Shown: piece by piece, positions 42,181 through 52,477 of the stretch
Position numbering within the stretch: position 1 is the first letter of the stretch
Layout of the letters: every line of letters begins with the position of its first letter
From: a bacterium
GTDB lineage: Bacteria > SZUA-182 > SZUA-191 > JAJRXT01
Assembly (NCBI GenBank): GCA_024276125.1
Contig: JAJRXT010000015.1
Coordinates: 1-64,000 of the forward strand
DNA length: 64,000 nt
Direction: 5' to 3'
Position numbers and translations under genes: made by a program
Notes under the pieces: generated by a model
The model's input: the letters and a program-made list of their open reading frames with translations, nothing else
The model's database searches: none
Told to the model about the DNA's origin: nothing

Positions 42181-42418
42181 TAAAATTCCTCCTTGAAATA
42201 ACGATAAGCTTTATGCCGGCTTTCTGATTATAGATTAGTTTATGATTGCTAATATTTTTTCAGAAAAAACCGTATATGGTTGATTTTGTATAATACTTGT
42301 AAAAATAAGCCCGGTTTTTGGAGATATTGAGACAATAAATTAGTGATTGAATTTTAGTTTATTGTACTATATTAACATCTATTAATTTAAATTGTCAATG
42401 CCTACCGAAAATCTTAAG

Positions 42419-42462
42419 ATACTAACCAAGACCAAATTGTATGAATTGTTCTTGGTTAGTAT
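42419..42462. promoter_or_regulatory. 13-bp perfect inverted repeat in the divergent ppdK / SDH-protease intergenic region
   Basis: ATACTAACCAAGA - 18 nt - TCTTGGTTAGTAT. Confidence 0.6.
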
Positions 42463-42573
42463 AGCTTCTTGATTCTTTTTAATTGAATTGTTTAAGTTGT
42501 GATGATATACTTTAGGTGTGAAAGTGACACTATGTGATAGAACTTGTTTTATAGGGGGGGGTAAAAAAATAGC

Positions 42574-43470
42574 ATGTTAGCACAACCATCATCGATCAAT
42601 TCTAATATTATTATAGAACATGAATTAATGAAATTCATTAATATAATAGGGAACATCTTAAACGCAGATGTGTTAACTCTTTTTGGCCCGATTATTGATG
42701 GGATAGATTTAGAGGTGCGCGATGCGTTGGAGTTGTTTGGTAAAAAGGCAAAGAAATTAGTAGTTATTTTGGAGACAGAGGGTGGATATATTGAGACGGT
42801 TCAGCGAATAGTTGATATTTTGCGGAAACATTATACTGAGGTAGATTTTGTTGTTCCAAATTTTGCAATGTCTGCGGGAACAGTTCTTGTTATGTAAGGT
42901 GATTCTATATATATGGATTATTTCTCAGTATTGGGACCAATTGACCCACAGGTAAGCCGACCAGATAGACGGGATTTGATACCTGCGCTTGGTTACTTAG
43001 AAAAATACGATCAATTAATAGAAAAATCAAATGAGGGAAAACTTAATTCAGCCGAGTTACATTATTTAATAGCAAAATTCGATCCAGCGGAGCTTCATAA
43101 GTACGAACATGCCAGAGAACTTTCAATATCACTTTTAGAAGAATGGCTGGCAAAATATAAATTTAAAAATTGGAAAGAAAAACAAACATCAAAAACAAAG
43201 GTAACACACGAAATGCGGCAAGAGAGAGCCAAACAAATAGCAGAAAAGTTAAGTGAAACAAAATTATGGCATTCTCATGGACGCGGTATCTCAATGAATG
43301 TTCTTAAAAAAGTTTTAAATTTGAAGATAGAAGACTTTGAACAAAATAAAGATTTATCGAAGAACATAAAATTATACTATCGGCTATTAAAGGATTTTAT
43401 GGTTAAATTAAATATGTTTGCGGTTCTTCACACAAAAAATGAGCTAAAACCCATAATTTCACATTCTTGA
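42574..43470 (+). pseudogene. SDH-type (serine dehydrogenase proteinase / ClpP-class) protease, interrupted by TAA at 42895-42897
   Basis: VVILETEGGYIETVQRIVDILRKHY...FVVPNFAMSAGTVLVM*GDSIYMDYFSVLGPIDPQV; both halves in frame. Confidence 0.85.
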
Positions 43471-43508
43471 TTTACTTATTAAAGCATTCTTTATTTAAGG
43501 AGCTTATT

Positions 43509-43718
43509 ATGCCTAAAGAAATCAATCTAGAAAAAATTATAGCCAACAATCTCTTGATAAGTAAAGATATTTTTTATGAAGAGACAAAAGAACTAAAACA
43601 AGTTGCTATTAAAGAGGAAGGATATAATATACTTTCCCCTTTTTCGACAAAACCCAGGATAAGAGCGCTTGATGAAATAGAAAAAAACATTATATTTGCG
43701 TCCAGCCCAAAACAATAA
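43509..43718 (+). CDS. Small protein downstream of the SDH-type protease
   Basis: ATG at 43509 preceded by aagg; MPKEINLEKIIANNLLISKDIFYEETKELKQVAIKEEGYNILSPFS. Confidence 0.55.
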   Translation: MPKEINLEKIIANNLLISKDIFYEETKELKQVAIKEEGYNILSPFSTKPRIRALDEIEKNIIFASSPKQ

Positions 43719-43944
43719 TAAACCATTATATACTGTAGAAGGTCATATCTCGTGAATTCACAATAGTTTTTTACCACAAAGAACACAAAGGGTTTAACCC
43801 GATTTAAAAATCTCTTTATGTTTCTGTATAGGAAATTATAAAAATTTGACAATCGTAACTATCAGAAGTTATTAGGTAAAATTTGTATCAAAGTGTTGTG
43901 CCTTTAGCTTTATCAACTGGTTAGGTGTAACTATCGGATTTTGA

Positions 43945-44032
43945 AAGATAAATATTAGCCACAGAGGTACACAGAGAATTAACAAAAAAACCTCTCTGCC
44001 CTCTGTGGTTAATATTTATCTTTGTTCTGTTG
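43945..44032. repeat. Long imperfect palindrome (CCACAGAGG...CCTCTGTGG class)
   Basis: AAAGATAAATATTAGCCACAGAGG...CCTCTGTGGTTAATATTTATCTTT. Confidence 0.8.
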
Positions 44033-44220
44033 AGTATAGCTTAGCTTTAGGAAAAACCTTGACAGATTTTGTTAAGGCTTTTTTTATGGGGGGGCAATAC
44101 TTGATTGTGTCGTAAAAAGCCTTATCCATATATTTTATGAGACATAGCAAATGTCCACAAAAATAGCTTGTAAAACAACAAAATAGCACAACGTATAAGA
44201 TGCAATCTGTAAGGGCTATA

Positions 44221-46407
44221 TTATAGATAGCCTAAAGATTTTAATCGCTGTTTGGCATCATCATTAAATTCAACATCTTTAGATGAATCAACATGGACTA
44301 AAGATTCTTTTATCTCATTGCAATCTTTTTGCCAATTAAGGATTTTATTTTTAAATTCAAGTGCAAGCCGGGGGTTTTGTAAAACAATATTATTTAATTC
44401 CAGAGGGTCTTCTTGTATATTATATAATTCCATCTTATTGTAATCAGGGAAAAAAATAAAGCTGTATTTGCCGTCTCTTATAGACTTTCTTTCCACATAA
44501 TATAACAGGCTTTCACTGAAGGCAACTCTGTCTTTGGTTTCTTCTCCCGCTATTAGCGGTAACAGGCTTTCACCTTGCATGTTTAGGTCGTGCCTGATTG
44601 AGAGCATTTCTAAAATAGTGGGCATTACATCTATAGAACGAACTTGCGAGGTTATTTTAAGTCCCTTAGGAAATTTTTTAGGGTAATAAAATATCATAGG
44701 AACATGTACTAATTCTTGATATAAAGAATGGCCGTGTTCATAGTAGTTATGTTCCCAAAATTCTTCGCCATGATCACTGGTCAAAACAATTAGCGTATTA
44801 TTATCAATCCCTAATTCTTTAAGTTTTTTTAAGATCAATCCTATTTCTTCGTCTACAAACATAATCTCTTCATCATAGATCAATTTAAGATAATTTTTAT
44901 CAGCAGTTGTCAAATTGTATTTACCTAACCAAATAAAAAATTTATCTAATGTTCTAACAAATCCTTCGTCCTTTAGCCTTCCATTGTAACTGCTTGCCAG
45001 ATTATATATCTTGTCGCGTTCATATGGAAAATGCGGGTCTAAATAATGCACCCATAGGAAAAATGGTTTTTGCTTGCTTGCCTCCAACCAATTTATCGTT
45101 CTTTGAGTAATTGTCGTGTTTTCATTTTTGGCAACAAAAGTTTTGTAAAAAACATTCTCTGAAATAATCTCTGTTCCCAAAAGGTAAGTCCACAAAAACG
45201 CCCTTCTTTTTTTGGACTTATCATCTGTTGAAGGATACATTAGATTAAAAAATTCATCATAGCCTTTGGAAAATCCAAAGCTTTGTGCAAGCACAGGATT
45301 AACGATAAAGGCTTGGGCCTGATAACCAGCATTTTTTAAGATTTCCGGTAACCAAGTTATGTTTCCATTAATTTTTGAATAAGACGTGCTAGGTATATTA
45401 GGAGTTTTAGAAGTACGTCGTTTTTCTCCGTTATGAACACTCGGATAAAACGAGGTAAACAGTGAAGCCATAGAGGGCAACGTCCAAGGGGCTTGAGAAA
45501 TAGCGTGTTCAAATAATACACCGTTATGGGCTAAAGAATCAATGTTTGGTGTTTTTATCTTTTCATATCCGTAGCAGCTTAAGCTGTCTGCTCGTAAGGT
45601 ATCTACTACAATAAATAAAATATTTGGTTTGGCGGCGGTCTTGTTTACTTTTTGGGTCAGGTTTTTCTCTGCGCTATTTTTATTGCCTGAAGCAATACCA
45701 ATGGAAGTAAAGGCAATTAGTACCAATAAAACCGGTAAGCAAACTCGATTTCGGGTAGATAGCCTCATTAATGAAACAAGAATAAAATAAATCCCTATTC
45801 CCAACAAAATACAGCTTATAAAATTCAGCAGATTATATATTATGCTTTTTTGAGTTAAAAAACCCGGCAGAAAAAATGCGTTTAAATACATTCCAATACC
45901 AATAAATGTATATATAGAAAAAGATATGCTTATAAAATAACGGACTAGTTTTTTCCTGTCTTGGCAGTTTTTAAAAAGATTGTATAAAAAACAAACAAAT
46001 ATATACAACATTGCCATCAAACCCATTCCGGCCAGATAATTTATAATATTTTTAAGGCCGCCAATAGAAAAAACATCCCATGCCCAAAGAGCGCCCCAAA
46101 CTAATATAATAGATGATATATTTGAAGCCATATAAAAAGCATCCAAATTAACATTGTTCTTGTTAAATGATTTAGCAAATAAAGCGGTAATGCACCCCAA
46201 CAGAGCGCCTATCAGGCAGCCTATAATTAAATATATAAGGATACCGATTATCATCTTGTCCAAATATTTTAATTCTTGTGAATACAGGCCAATGGCAACT
46301 AAAAATTCCACTACAGCAAATATACCGGTTCCTATAACCCAAAAGAACATTGCTTTTAATACAGATTGGTTTATATTTTTTGTTTCAGGTTTTGCATAAT
46401 CATTCAA
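44221..46407 (-). CDS. Membrane-anchored sulfatase (alkaline phosphatase superfamily)
   Basis: N-terminal TM segments; NILFIVVDTLRADSLSCYGYEKIKTPNIDSLAHNGVLFEHAISQAPWTLPSMASLFTSFYPSVHN; LTSDHGEEFWEH. Confidence 0.92.
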   Translation of the reverse strand: MNDYAKPETKNINQSVLKAMFFWVIGTGIFAVVEFLVAIGLYSQELKYLDKMIIGILIYLIIGCLIGALLGCITALFAKSFNKNNVNLDAFYMASNISSIILVWGALWAWDVFSIGGLKNIINYLAGMGLMAMLYIFVCFLYNLFKNCQDRKKLVRYFISISFSIYTFIGIGMYLNAFFLPGFLTQKSIIYNLLNFISCILLGIGIYFILVSLMRLSTRNRVCLPVLLVLIAFTSIGIASGNKNSAEKNLTQKVNKTAAKPNILFIVVDTLRADSLSCYGYEKIKTPNIDSLAHNGVLFEHAISQAPWTLPSMASLFTSFYPSVHNGEKRRTSKTPNIPSTSYSKINGNITWLPEILKNAGYQAQAFIVNPVLAQSFGFSKGYDEFFNLMYPSTDDKSKKRRAFLWTYLLGTEIISENVFYKTFVAKNENTTITQRTINWLEASKQKPFFLWVHYLDPHFPYERDKIYNLASSYNGRLKDEGFVRTLDKFFIWLGKYNLTTADKNYLKLIYDEEIMFVDEEIGLILKKLKELGIDNNTLIVLTSDHGEEFWEHNYYEHGHSLYQELVHVPMIFYYPKKFPKGLKITSQVRSIDVMPTILEMLSIRHDLNMQGESLLPLIAGEETKDRVAFSESLLYYVERKSIRDGKYSFIFFPDYNKMELYNIQEDPLELNNIVLQNPRLALEFKNKILNWQKDCNEIKESLVHVDSSKDVEFNDDAKQRLKSLGYL

Positions 46408-46650
46408 CTTTAATCTCCTTTTCAGTTGTATGATAAGGGATTTTTAGTCCTGTAAGATATCTTGTTTTATCATGCGTATAAAAAAAATTAGACTGAAGCA
46501 ATGAGTAGTTACAATGCTTACACCAATTTATTTTGAAGGTTTAATTAAGGCAGGTTTTACAATATGTAAAATCAACTTGTACGACATTTTATGGTTGAGG
46601 TGATGCTAGTACAGTGTGTTGTAAGTTTTTGAGTTTATTTTGCGTCCTTT

Positions 46651-46678
46651 TGTCATTCCTGCGAAGGCAGGAATCCAT
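46651..46678. repeat. Repeat family B fragment
   Basis: tgtcattcctgcgaaggcaggaatccat. Confidence 0.7.
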
Positions 46679-46728
46679 AAGTTTTTTTATCGTTTTAAAT
46701 TCCTGGTCAAGGGGCGGTGTTATAAACA

Positions 46729-46787
46729 TAAATATCTATAACTTGTGTTGTCGGATTCTAAAAATCCGACAACAGGGGCTTCGGGGT
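46729..46787. repeat. Repeat family E copy 2
   Basis: ataaatatctataacttgtgttgtcggattctaaaaatccgacaacaggggcttcgggg. Confidence 0.85.
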
Positions 46788-46859
46788 CAGAACTCTTAAT
46801 TTGCCCCCCCCATTAAAAATATTATAGCTAATTATGCAACTATGTTTAATTACACTTTC

Positions 46860-46956
46860 CAGTCATTCCCGTGAAGTTTGTTCTTGTGAAAACAGGGGAA
46901 CGTGAACATATAACTTGTTTAAACTACTAAATTACTGCCTTCGCAGGAACGACAGG
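46860..46956. repeat. Repeat family B divergent copy
   Basis: agtcattcccgtgaag...tgccttcgcaggaacgacagg. Confidence 0.6.
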
Positions 46957-47344
46957 AAAAGAGCATTTTTTTAGGTTATAAGCTTTACGACACAACGTCA
47001 ATGGCAGGAATGACAGAGGGTATAAACCCAATTATTTACGAAACATTGTACTAGAAGCGATAATCTTAGTTTTCCTATTGCTTGGCGTTTTCTTGGCTAT
47101 GGAATCAAATAAACCTGTCTTTCTAGCTTGCAATATGAAAACATTATAAACGGTATTTTAATATGTTTCAAGTCCTTAAAAGGTAAGGCGGAATAAATTT
47201 TTTGTGAGGGTCTCTTATATACAAGAAGTAAAAAATTACATTATAGCCGTTATTTTGTAAGAGATTTTCTGGGCAGGGGTTTGTTGTGAGCAAGTTTACA
47301 TTAGCGGGTAACAGAAATTAATACATATTTAAAGGATTTAGGGT

Positions 47345-47605
47345 TGTTTTTTAGAAAAAATAAAGCAAAAAGCCTCTGGAGCGCCCTAAAAAAGACATAG
47401 GGCACCCCAAAGGCATACAAAACGATTGCAAACACTATATGCGACATGCTAACATATTTAATCAAATGGCAGTAAGTGTTGCTAGGACACTTTACTACCG
47501 ACGGTCGCTTTACGAGGGAGAACAGGGAACTTCGCATCCTATTGGTGGCATGAGCATAAATGCTATAGGTAGGAAGTTCCCTTGCTATACAGACTAGTTC
47601 TGTTG
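47345..47605 (-). ncRNA. Candidate structured RNA / long structured 3'UTR downstream of nrdG
   Basis: Minus strand: GGGAACTTC-CTA-CCTAT-(AGCATTTATGCT)-CATGCCACCA-ATAGG-ATGC-GAAGTTCCC nested stem; GGTAGTAAAGTGT/ACACTTACTGCC stem; final GCCTTTGGGGTGCCCTA...TAGGGCGCTCCAGAGGC-TTTTT terminator-like hairpin. Confidence 0.55.
47372..47414 (-). terminator. Terminator-like hairpin followed by TTTTT on the minus strand
   Basis: GCCTTTGGGGTGCCCTATGTCTTTTTTAGGGCGCTCCAGAGGCTTTTTGC. Confidence 0.65.
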
Positions 47606-47610
47606 GTGGT

Positions 47611-48360
47611 TTATTCTACGACCCTTAACTCATTTACATATCCTTCGCTCATTTGCCCTAATTCTTGCATATATTCTTTAGGATAGGGCATAAGGTGCTG
47701 TAAGCGGGAATCTATGGTTTGAGAAGGTCTGAAGTTTTGCAGGACTAGTCTCTTCGCTCCCTTAATTTGAGGCAGCAACTGTTTGAGTTTTTTCTTATCA
47801 ATTAATCCAGGACAAACAGTTGTCCGCAACTCGTAGTCTATGTTAGATGATTTTAACAGTTCCAGGCATTCCTTTATTGATTCTATTATAAAGCAGCGCC
47901 CGGTTGCTCTGTAATAATCAACTTCATTTAATGGCGCTTTGATATCTAAGGCCACACAATCCAGTAACTGTTCATCAATTAATTGTTTTAACATATCAAT
48001 GTTTGAACCGTTAGTATCCAATTTTACCAACCAATTTTTTTTCTTTATTCGACGTATGAAGCTTGGCAGAGCAGGCTGTAATGTGGGTTCCCCCCCGGTA
48101 ACCACGATTCCGTCTATCCAACCCTTAAACTTACGCAACCTTCTTAAAACATAATCCATTGAAACGTCAGGCAACTTGTGGGGCTGGAGTACTAATTCTG
48201 TATTATGACAATACGGACAACGAAAATTACATCCCGGCAAAAATAAAACTGCCGACAACTTACCACACCAATCAAGTAAAGATGTTTCTAAAAAACCCTT
48301 TATCGGAAAGGACTCCACTTTATGTAAGAGGCGTTCATCTTTTTTTATTAAAGCATTCAT
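47611..48360 (-). CDS. nrdG: Anaerobic ribonucleotide reductase activating protein (radical SAM)
   Basis: LPGCNFRCPYCHNTELVLQP; VTGGEPTLQPAL; adjacent to nrdD. Confidence 0.93.
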   Translation of the reverse strand: MNALIKKDERLLHKVESFPIKGFLETSLLDWCGKLSAVLFLPGCNFRCPYCHNTELVLQPHKLPDVSMDYVLRRLRKFKGWIDGIVVTGGEPTLQPALPSFIRRIKKKNWLVKLDTNGSNIDMLKQLIDEQLLDCVALDIKAPLNEVDYYRATGRCFIIESIKECLELLKSSNIDYELRTTVCPGLIDKKKLKQLLPQIKGAKRLVLQNFRPSQTIDSRLQHLMPYPKEYMQELGQMSEGYVNELRVVE

Positions 48361-48440
48361 GATAGATTTACTTTTTTTTATTTCTTAAATTTAAGTTAAG
48401 AAACCGTTGGGTTGAATTTATTATTTACGTATAAAAACGA

Positions 48441-48704
48441 TCACATCATAGCCCATTCTCTTTTTACTTCATCCGGCGAAGGAACTACCCCCCGCCATTC
48501 AGCCAGTTCCTGATCGTCCTCATCAACCAATAGCAACGTAGGCGCACTCATTACACTATGGTAAGCCCCCTCAGCCAGTCCGTCTACTGTGCTAAGATCA
48601 TAATATTCGACCACATAACCGTCTTGTTTAAGCTCCTCGGTGACCGTTTTCATCTGCGGACACCGAGGACAGTTTTTCTGCCAAAAAGCTTTCAGTACAA
48701 GCAA
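48441..48704 (-). CDS. Glutaredoxin/thioredoxin-like protein in the nrd operon
   Basis: LKAFWQKNCPRCPQMKTVTEELKQDGYVVEYYDLSTVDGLAEGAYHSVMSAPTLLLVDE. Confidence 0.85.
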   Translation of the reverse strand: MLVLKAFWQKNCPRCPQMKTVTEELKQDGYVVEYYDLSTVDGLAEGAYHSVMSAPTLLLVDEDDQELAEWRGVVPSPDEVKREWAMM

Positions 48705-50858
48705 CTATATCACCTCCTTGAGATTTCTTACTTTATTCATCTTCTGAGTAAAAAGTTCCGCATTACGATGCCTGTCCGTTAACTCTCCCTTTTTACCCTT
48801 ATTCCAAATAGACGTTTTTGTAAAATAACCGGTAATACGCGTTATTCCGTCAACATTGTCAGAACCGCAATAGCTGCAATTATCCTTTAGCCCTCTGCTG
48901 GTTTTGTTACAATCATTACAGCTTGTAAATTCGGGCGAAAAGGCTACCTGATCGTTTTGCGTCTGGTGAAATGTTTTGGTAACAAAATTAGCCAAAGATT
49001 CCGCCGGAGGCTTAGCCTCGCCCAACCATATATGCGAAATGGAACCGGCTGTAATCAGCGGGTGAAACAGACCTTCCGTTTTTACCCTTTCGATAGGATT
49101 TATCGGAGCGCCCACATTAAGCAAGGTAGAGTTTGTATAATAAACCTCTCCCTTGGAAAGATCACCTTTAACTACGGCTCCCGAAGCGGGAGAATGGTAA
49201 CGTAAATCAAGCTTTGCAAAACGATAAGCCGTAGATTCCGCCGGAGTCTGCTCAAGTACAAATTTCAGATGATGCTTTTTGGACAATTTTTCCGATACTA
49301 TTTTCATATGGGAAATAATACGTAAACCAAGTTTAAGCGCTTTGTTGGATTGGTGCAATTCCTCGCCGCAATGTATTTGCACCAACTCATTTAAACCAAC
49401 CATACCCATCAGGTAGCTAGCCTTGTTCAATCGCAGATAAGAGCTGCCATCATGTTTCATGCTTAGTATTGATAATGGCCCAAGCTCCCCCAAGGCTAAG
49501 AGTTTCTCTATAAATACCCTCTTATGGAGGTGGGCTCGCGCCGCCAGTTCCATAACATCGGTAAGCTTTGAAAAGAGGGTAGTATCATCTCCCTTCGCCA
49601 GATAGCCAATTCTGGGAAGGTTGACGGTTACATTCTGCAAGGCTGTATATCGCATTTTCCAGGGCTGAGAGGCGTCGGCCAAGTCAGATGCTTCCAACTT
49701 AAAACTAAGCCGGCAGCACTGGCTGATCTTGGCGGTATCTCCCCGGTCAAAGACAAAGTAAGTATTGCCTTTTTCTGAAGCGACCTTGCAAATGAAATCA
49801 AGAAACTCCTGGTGCCGAGGGGTCTGGAAGAACTTTTCTGTTATGTGAACTAGCGGCTTGGGGAAGAAGAACGGACGCCCAGAGGCATCTCCATCTAAAT
49901 AAACCTCAAACAGGGACCAAACAAACTTTTGAGCTTCTTCTGTATAATCAGCATAGGTCAAACCGGTATATTTACCGCCCGGGCCGATTGCAGGTACATC
50001 AGCAAAGTGTTTGGGTATTTCCCAATAAAGGTTAATATCACTAAATATTGCCTGTCCTCCGCGGGCTACTGCCTGTTGAGAGAATTCAAAAATCATCATT
50101 TGCGCTAATTGATGAATTTCTCTGTCGGAGAGTCCCCGTAAATAGGGAGCGAAAAACAGGTTTACAGCATCCCAGCCGATTGCTCCAGCAAAATGACCCT
50201 GGAGAGTAGCTGAGAATTTTACCATATGAGCTAACAATACCTCCGCATGCTTAGCCGGCTGGGCTACTGATGCGGCATTAGGTAAGTGTAACCCGAATTT
50301 TTTAACATATTCAAGGGATTGACCGGAACAATACGGGCGGTCACAAAAGCCCAGATCGTGTAAGTGAATATCCCCTCTCATGTGAGCATCGCCCACTTCT
50401 TGCGAAAAAACGCTTAAGAGAGCATATTCTTTTTTTATGCTTTCTGCCAAGGTTAGATTAGTTGCTTCAGGGCCGTGGGGCACATTAGCATTTTCTCTGT
50501 TTGGCCGCAAGATTAACTGGTCTACATCATATAGGGGCATTCCCAGACGTGTGTGCATTTTCCGCGCCTTTTCCAGTCCGTATTCGATCAGCTTGGCATC
50601 TACCAGCTCTCTAATAAGCGGAGATGTAAGCACGCCGATTTTGGAAGACATAATAACATCTTCTACTTCCTTGCTGATACGTTCTGCGGTTTCCACATCA
50701 AGATATGTCTCCCGCACCAAGGCGGCAACAATTTTCTGCCTGTTCCATCCATCCATATCCTCATTGGAAGTACGTACAAACAAAGCAAGGTCTGTCGATT
50801 CTTGAAAATCGTTTTTTAAGTGAGTTGTTTTTTTAGCCATTCGCGACTCCAACGACAT
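48705..50858 (-). CDS. nrdD: Anaerobic ribonucleoside-triphosphate reductase with N-terminal ATP-cone
   Basis: ATP-cone WNRQKIVAALVRETYLDVETAERISKEVED; GDIHLHDLGFCDRPYCSGQS; C-terminal CNDCNKTSRGLKDNCSYCGSDNVDGITRITGYF. Confidence 0.95.
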   Translation of the reverse strand: MSLESRMAKKTTHLKNDFQESTDLALFVRTSNEDMDGWNRQKIVAALVRETYLDVETAERISKEVEDVIMSSKIGVLTSPLIRELVDAKLIEYGLEKARKMHTRLGMPLYDVDQLILRPNRENANVPHGPEATNLTLAESIKKEYALLSVFSQEVGDAHMRGDIHLHDLGFCDRPYCSGQSLEYVKKFGLHLPNAASVAQPAKHAEVLLAHMVKFSATLQGHFAGAIGWDAVNLFFAPYLRGLSDREIHQLAQMMIFEFSQQAVARGGQAIFSDINLYWEIPKHFADVPAIGPGGKYTGLTYADYTEEAQKFVWSLFEVYLDGDASGRPFFFPKPLVHITEKFFQTPRHQEFLDFICKVASEKGNTYFVFDRGDTAKISQCCRLSFKLEASDLADASQPWKMRYTALQNVTVNLPRIGYLAKGDDTTLFSKLTDVMELAARAHLHKRVFIEKLLALGELGPLSILSMKHDGSSYLRLNKASYLMGMVGLNELVQIHCGEELHQSNKALKLGLRIISHMKIVSEKLSKKHHLKFVLEQTPAESTAYRFAKLDLRYHSPASGAVVKGDLSKGEVYYTNSTLLNVGAPINPIERVKTEGLFHPLITAGSISHIWLGEAKPPAESLANFVTKTFHQTQNDQVAFSPEFTSCNDCNKTSRGLKDNCSYCGSDNVDGITRITGYFTKTSIWNKGKKGELTDRHRNAELFTQKMNKVRNLKEVI

Positions 50859-51436
50859 AATCTCTCCCTTCTTTCTAAATTAAGTAATCTCTCGTGTTTG
50901 ATATCGGATAATCAACGAGCTTGAATTTGCACATGATTTGATTGGTGGTAAGTCTTTGTGCTTGTGGTGTAAGTGTCTAGTGAATTTGGTGTTAGGTGTC
51001 ATTGTATTGTTTCGGTGTCGTTGTCTGTTTTAGTTGGTGGTAATGTATGTCTCAAATGTATGTCTCAGTGGTTTTTTAAGTGTCTTATGAGTTTGTGTTC
51101 TTGCTTCTGGCGATAGAAGAAAAGTTATGGTGTTATGATTTCCAAGAAAATTGTTGTCGTTCAAATTTGCCATTGATTTATTATTTGCTAGAAAGCGTTG
51201 TGCCTTATGTTATAGTAACAGCACAATAAGTTATTAATACCGGAAAATGTTATTGGGGACATTTGTTAAGAATCTTTTTATGGTTAAGCATCCCAATGTC
51301 CCGATTTTTCATCAAACACTATATAGGGAAAATGGTTATGAACCTTTTTTTAGCGTACTGCTGTTTATTTGTTGCAATCTTTGCTGCTCGGTAAAGACAA
51401 GCTTTTTGCTATAAGCGTCTTACTTATGCCTACAGG

Positions 51437-51763
51437 CTATAATTGCCTGTGAGCGCCTCTTGTGGCTCTAATCCTCACCCTGTTTATAGAAGAGGTTTTT
51501 TCAAGCCTTTTCAATATGGCTTGATTTATTATCAACTTGTCTTGTTCCATCAATGCCTTATGCTCTAGCCTGGTGACGACTAACTCGTTTTTGTTACCGG
51601 GCTTTTTTAAGTACAAATACAGGATATAATCATTGTCGCCATCTTTGTCTATGAAGGATTTATATAATAGTATGTCTATACCAAACCTTCTTCCTATCAC
51701 GCCTGTAATTGACTTAACAAGCCCAATCCCGGGTACATCTCTTAGGTCTATTTCGGTAATCAC
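51437..51763 (-). CDS. Hypothetical protein
   Basis: Intact ORF MITEIDLRDVPGIGLVKSITGVIGRRFGIDILLYKSFIDKDGDNDYILYLYLKK; no family recognised. Confidence 0.45.
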   Translation of the reverse strand: MITEIDLRDVPGIGLVKSITGVIGRRFGIDILLYKSFIDKDGDNDYILYLYLKKPGNKNELVVTRLEHKALMEQDKLIINQAILKRLEKTSSINRVRIRATRGAHRQL

Positions 51764-51872
51764 GACCTTGCCCCCTAACCCGAATCATTCGGGAAGCAAT
51801 CCATGAAAAAACTTATTTTGCTGATTCTATAAACTTTTTTGTTGCTAATTGTCCTGCTTAACAAAAACGGCC

Positions 51873-52313
51873 TTAAGCATTTCCTACTTTTCTTTGCTCC
51901 GGCCAGATACGGTCATAACGTAAGCTGAACAAACCGACTACTGCTAATTTTATTTTATCGAATTCTACATAGTCAATGCTTCCGTTGCGCCAACGTACCC
52001 TCAGAGAATGTGTTTTTTTCTTTTCTATCTTAACAGGTAGTTGAAATATCAACCTTTTTTTTCGCCCGCTGTTTGGGGCGCCTAACAATACCACACATCT
52101 GTTAAGCCGCGGGGCGATGTTAATGCTGATATGCAGTCCCCACTGATAGTTTACTACGGTATTGTTTAGCTGTGATTCTGATGCAAATTGCTTCGCATTA
52201 AAAATTGTTTCAAAGCTTCCTTCCGTGGGATTTGTCTTTCCTTTTGGAAGAATCAGTTGCGTTTGTTCGATCTTAGGTGTGTAGGATCGAATAACCTGAA
52301 CAAAGGGTTTCAT
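51873..52313 (-). CDS. Hypothetical protein downstream of a strong promoter/operator
   Basis: Intact ORF MKPFVQVIRSYTPKIEQTQLILPKGK...; promoter-operator at 52478-52519. Confidence 0.55.
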   Translation of the reverse strand: MKPFVQVIRSYTPKIEQTQLILPKGKTNPTEGSFETIFNAKQFASESQLNNTVVNYQWGLHISINIAPRLNRCVVLLGAPNSGRKKRLIFQLPVKIEKKKTHSLRVRWRNGSIDYVEFDKIKLAVVGLFSLRYDRIWPEQRKVGNA

Positions 52314-52477
52314 GACGTCCTTTCGGTGATTAACTGCTTGGTGAAGGCAGTTTATTTACCTTGTTCATGTTTTTGTGCGACTGACTCAAATTTTAGGTTC
52401 TGTGAATAATAGGTGTATAACCCGGTGAATAACTTGTGGATACATCCCCTTTATTTTGAGTGTCTGTTTCTCTTGAC

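Noticed and set aside
47301-47537. 78-aa minus-strand ORF
   Set aside because: Overlaps the structured RNA and its terminator hairpin; no domain or RBS support.
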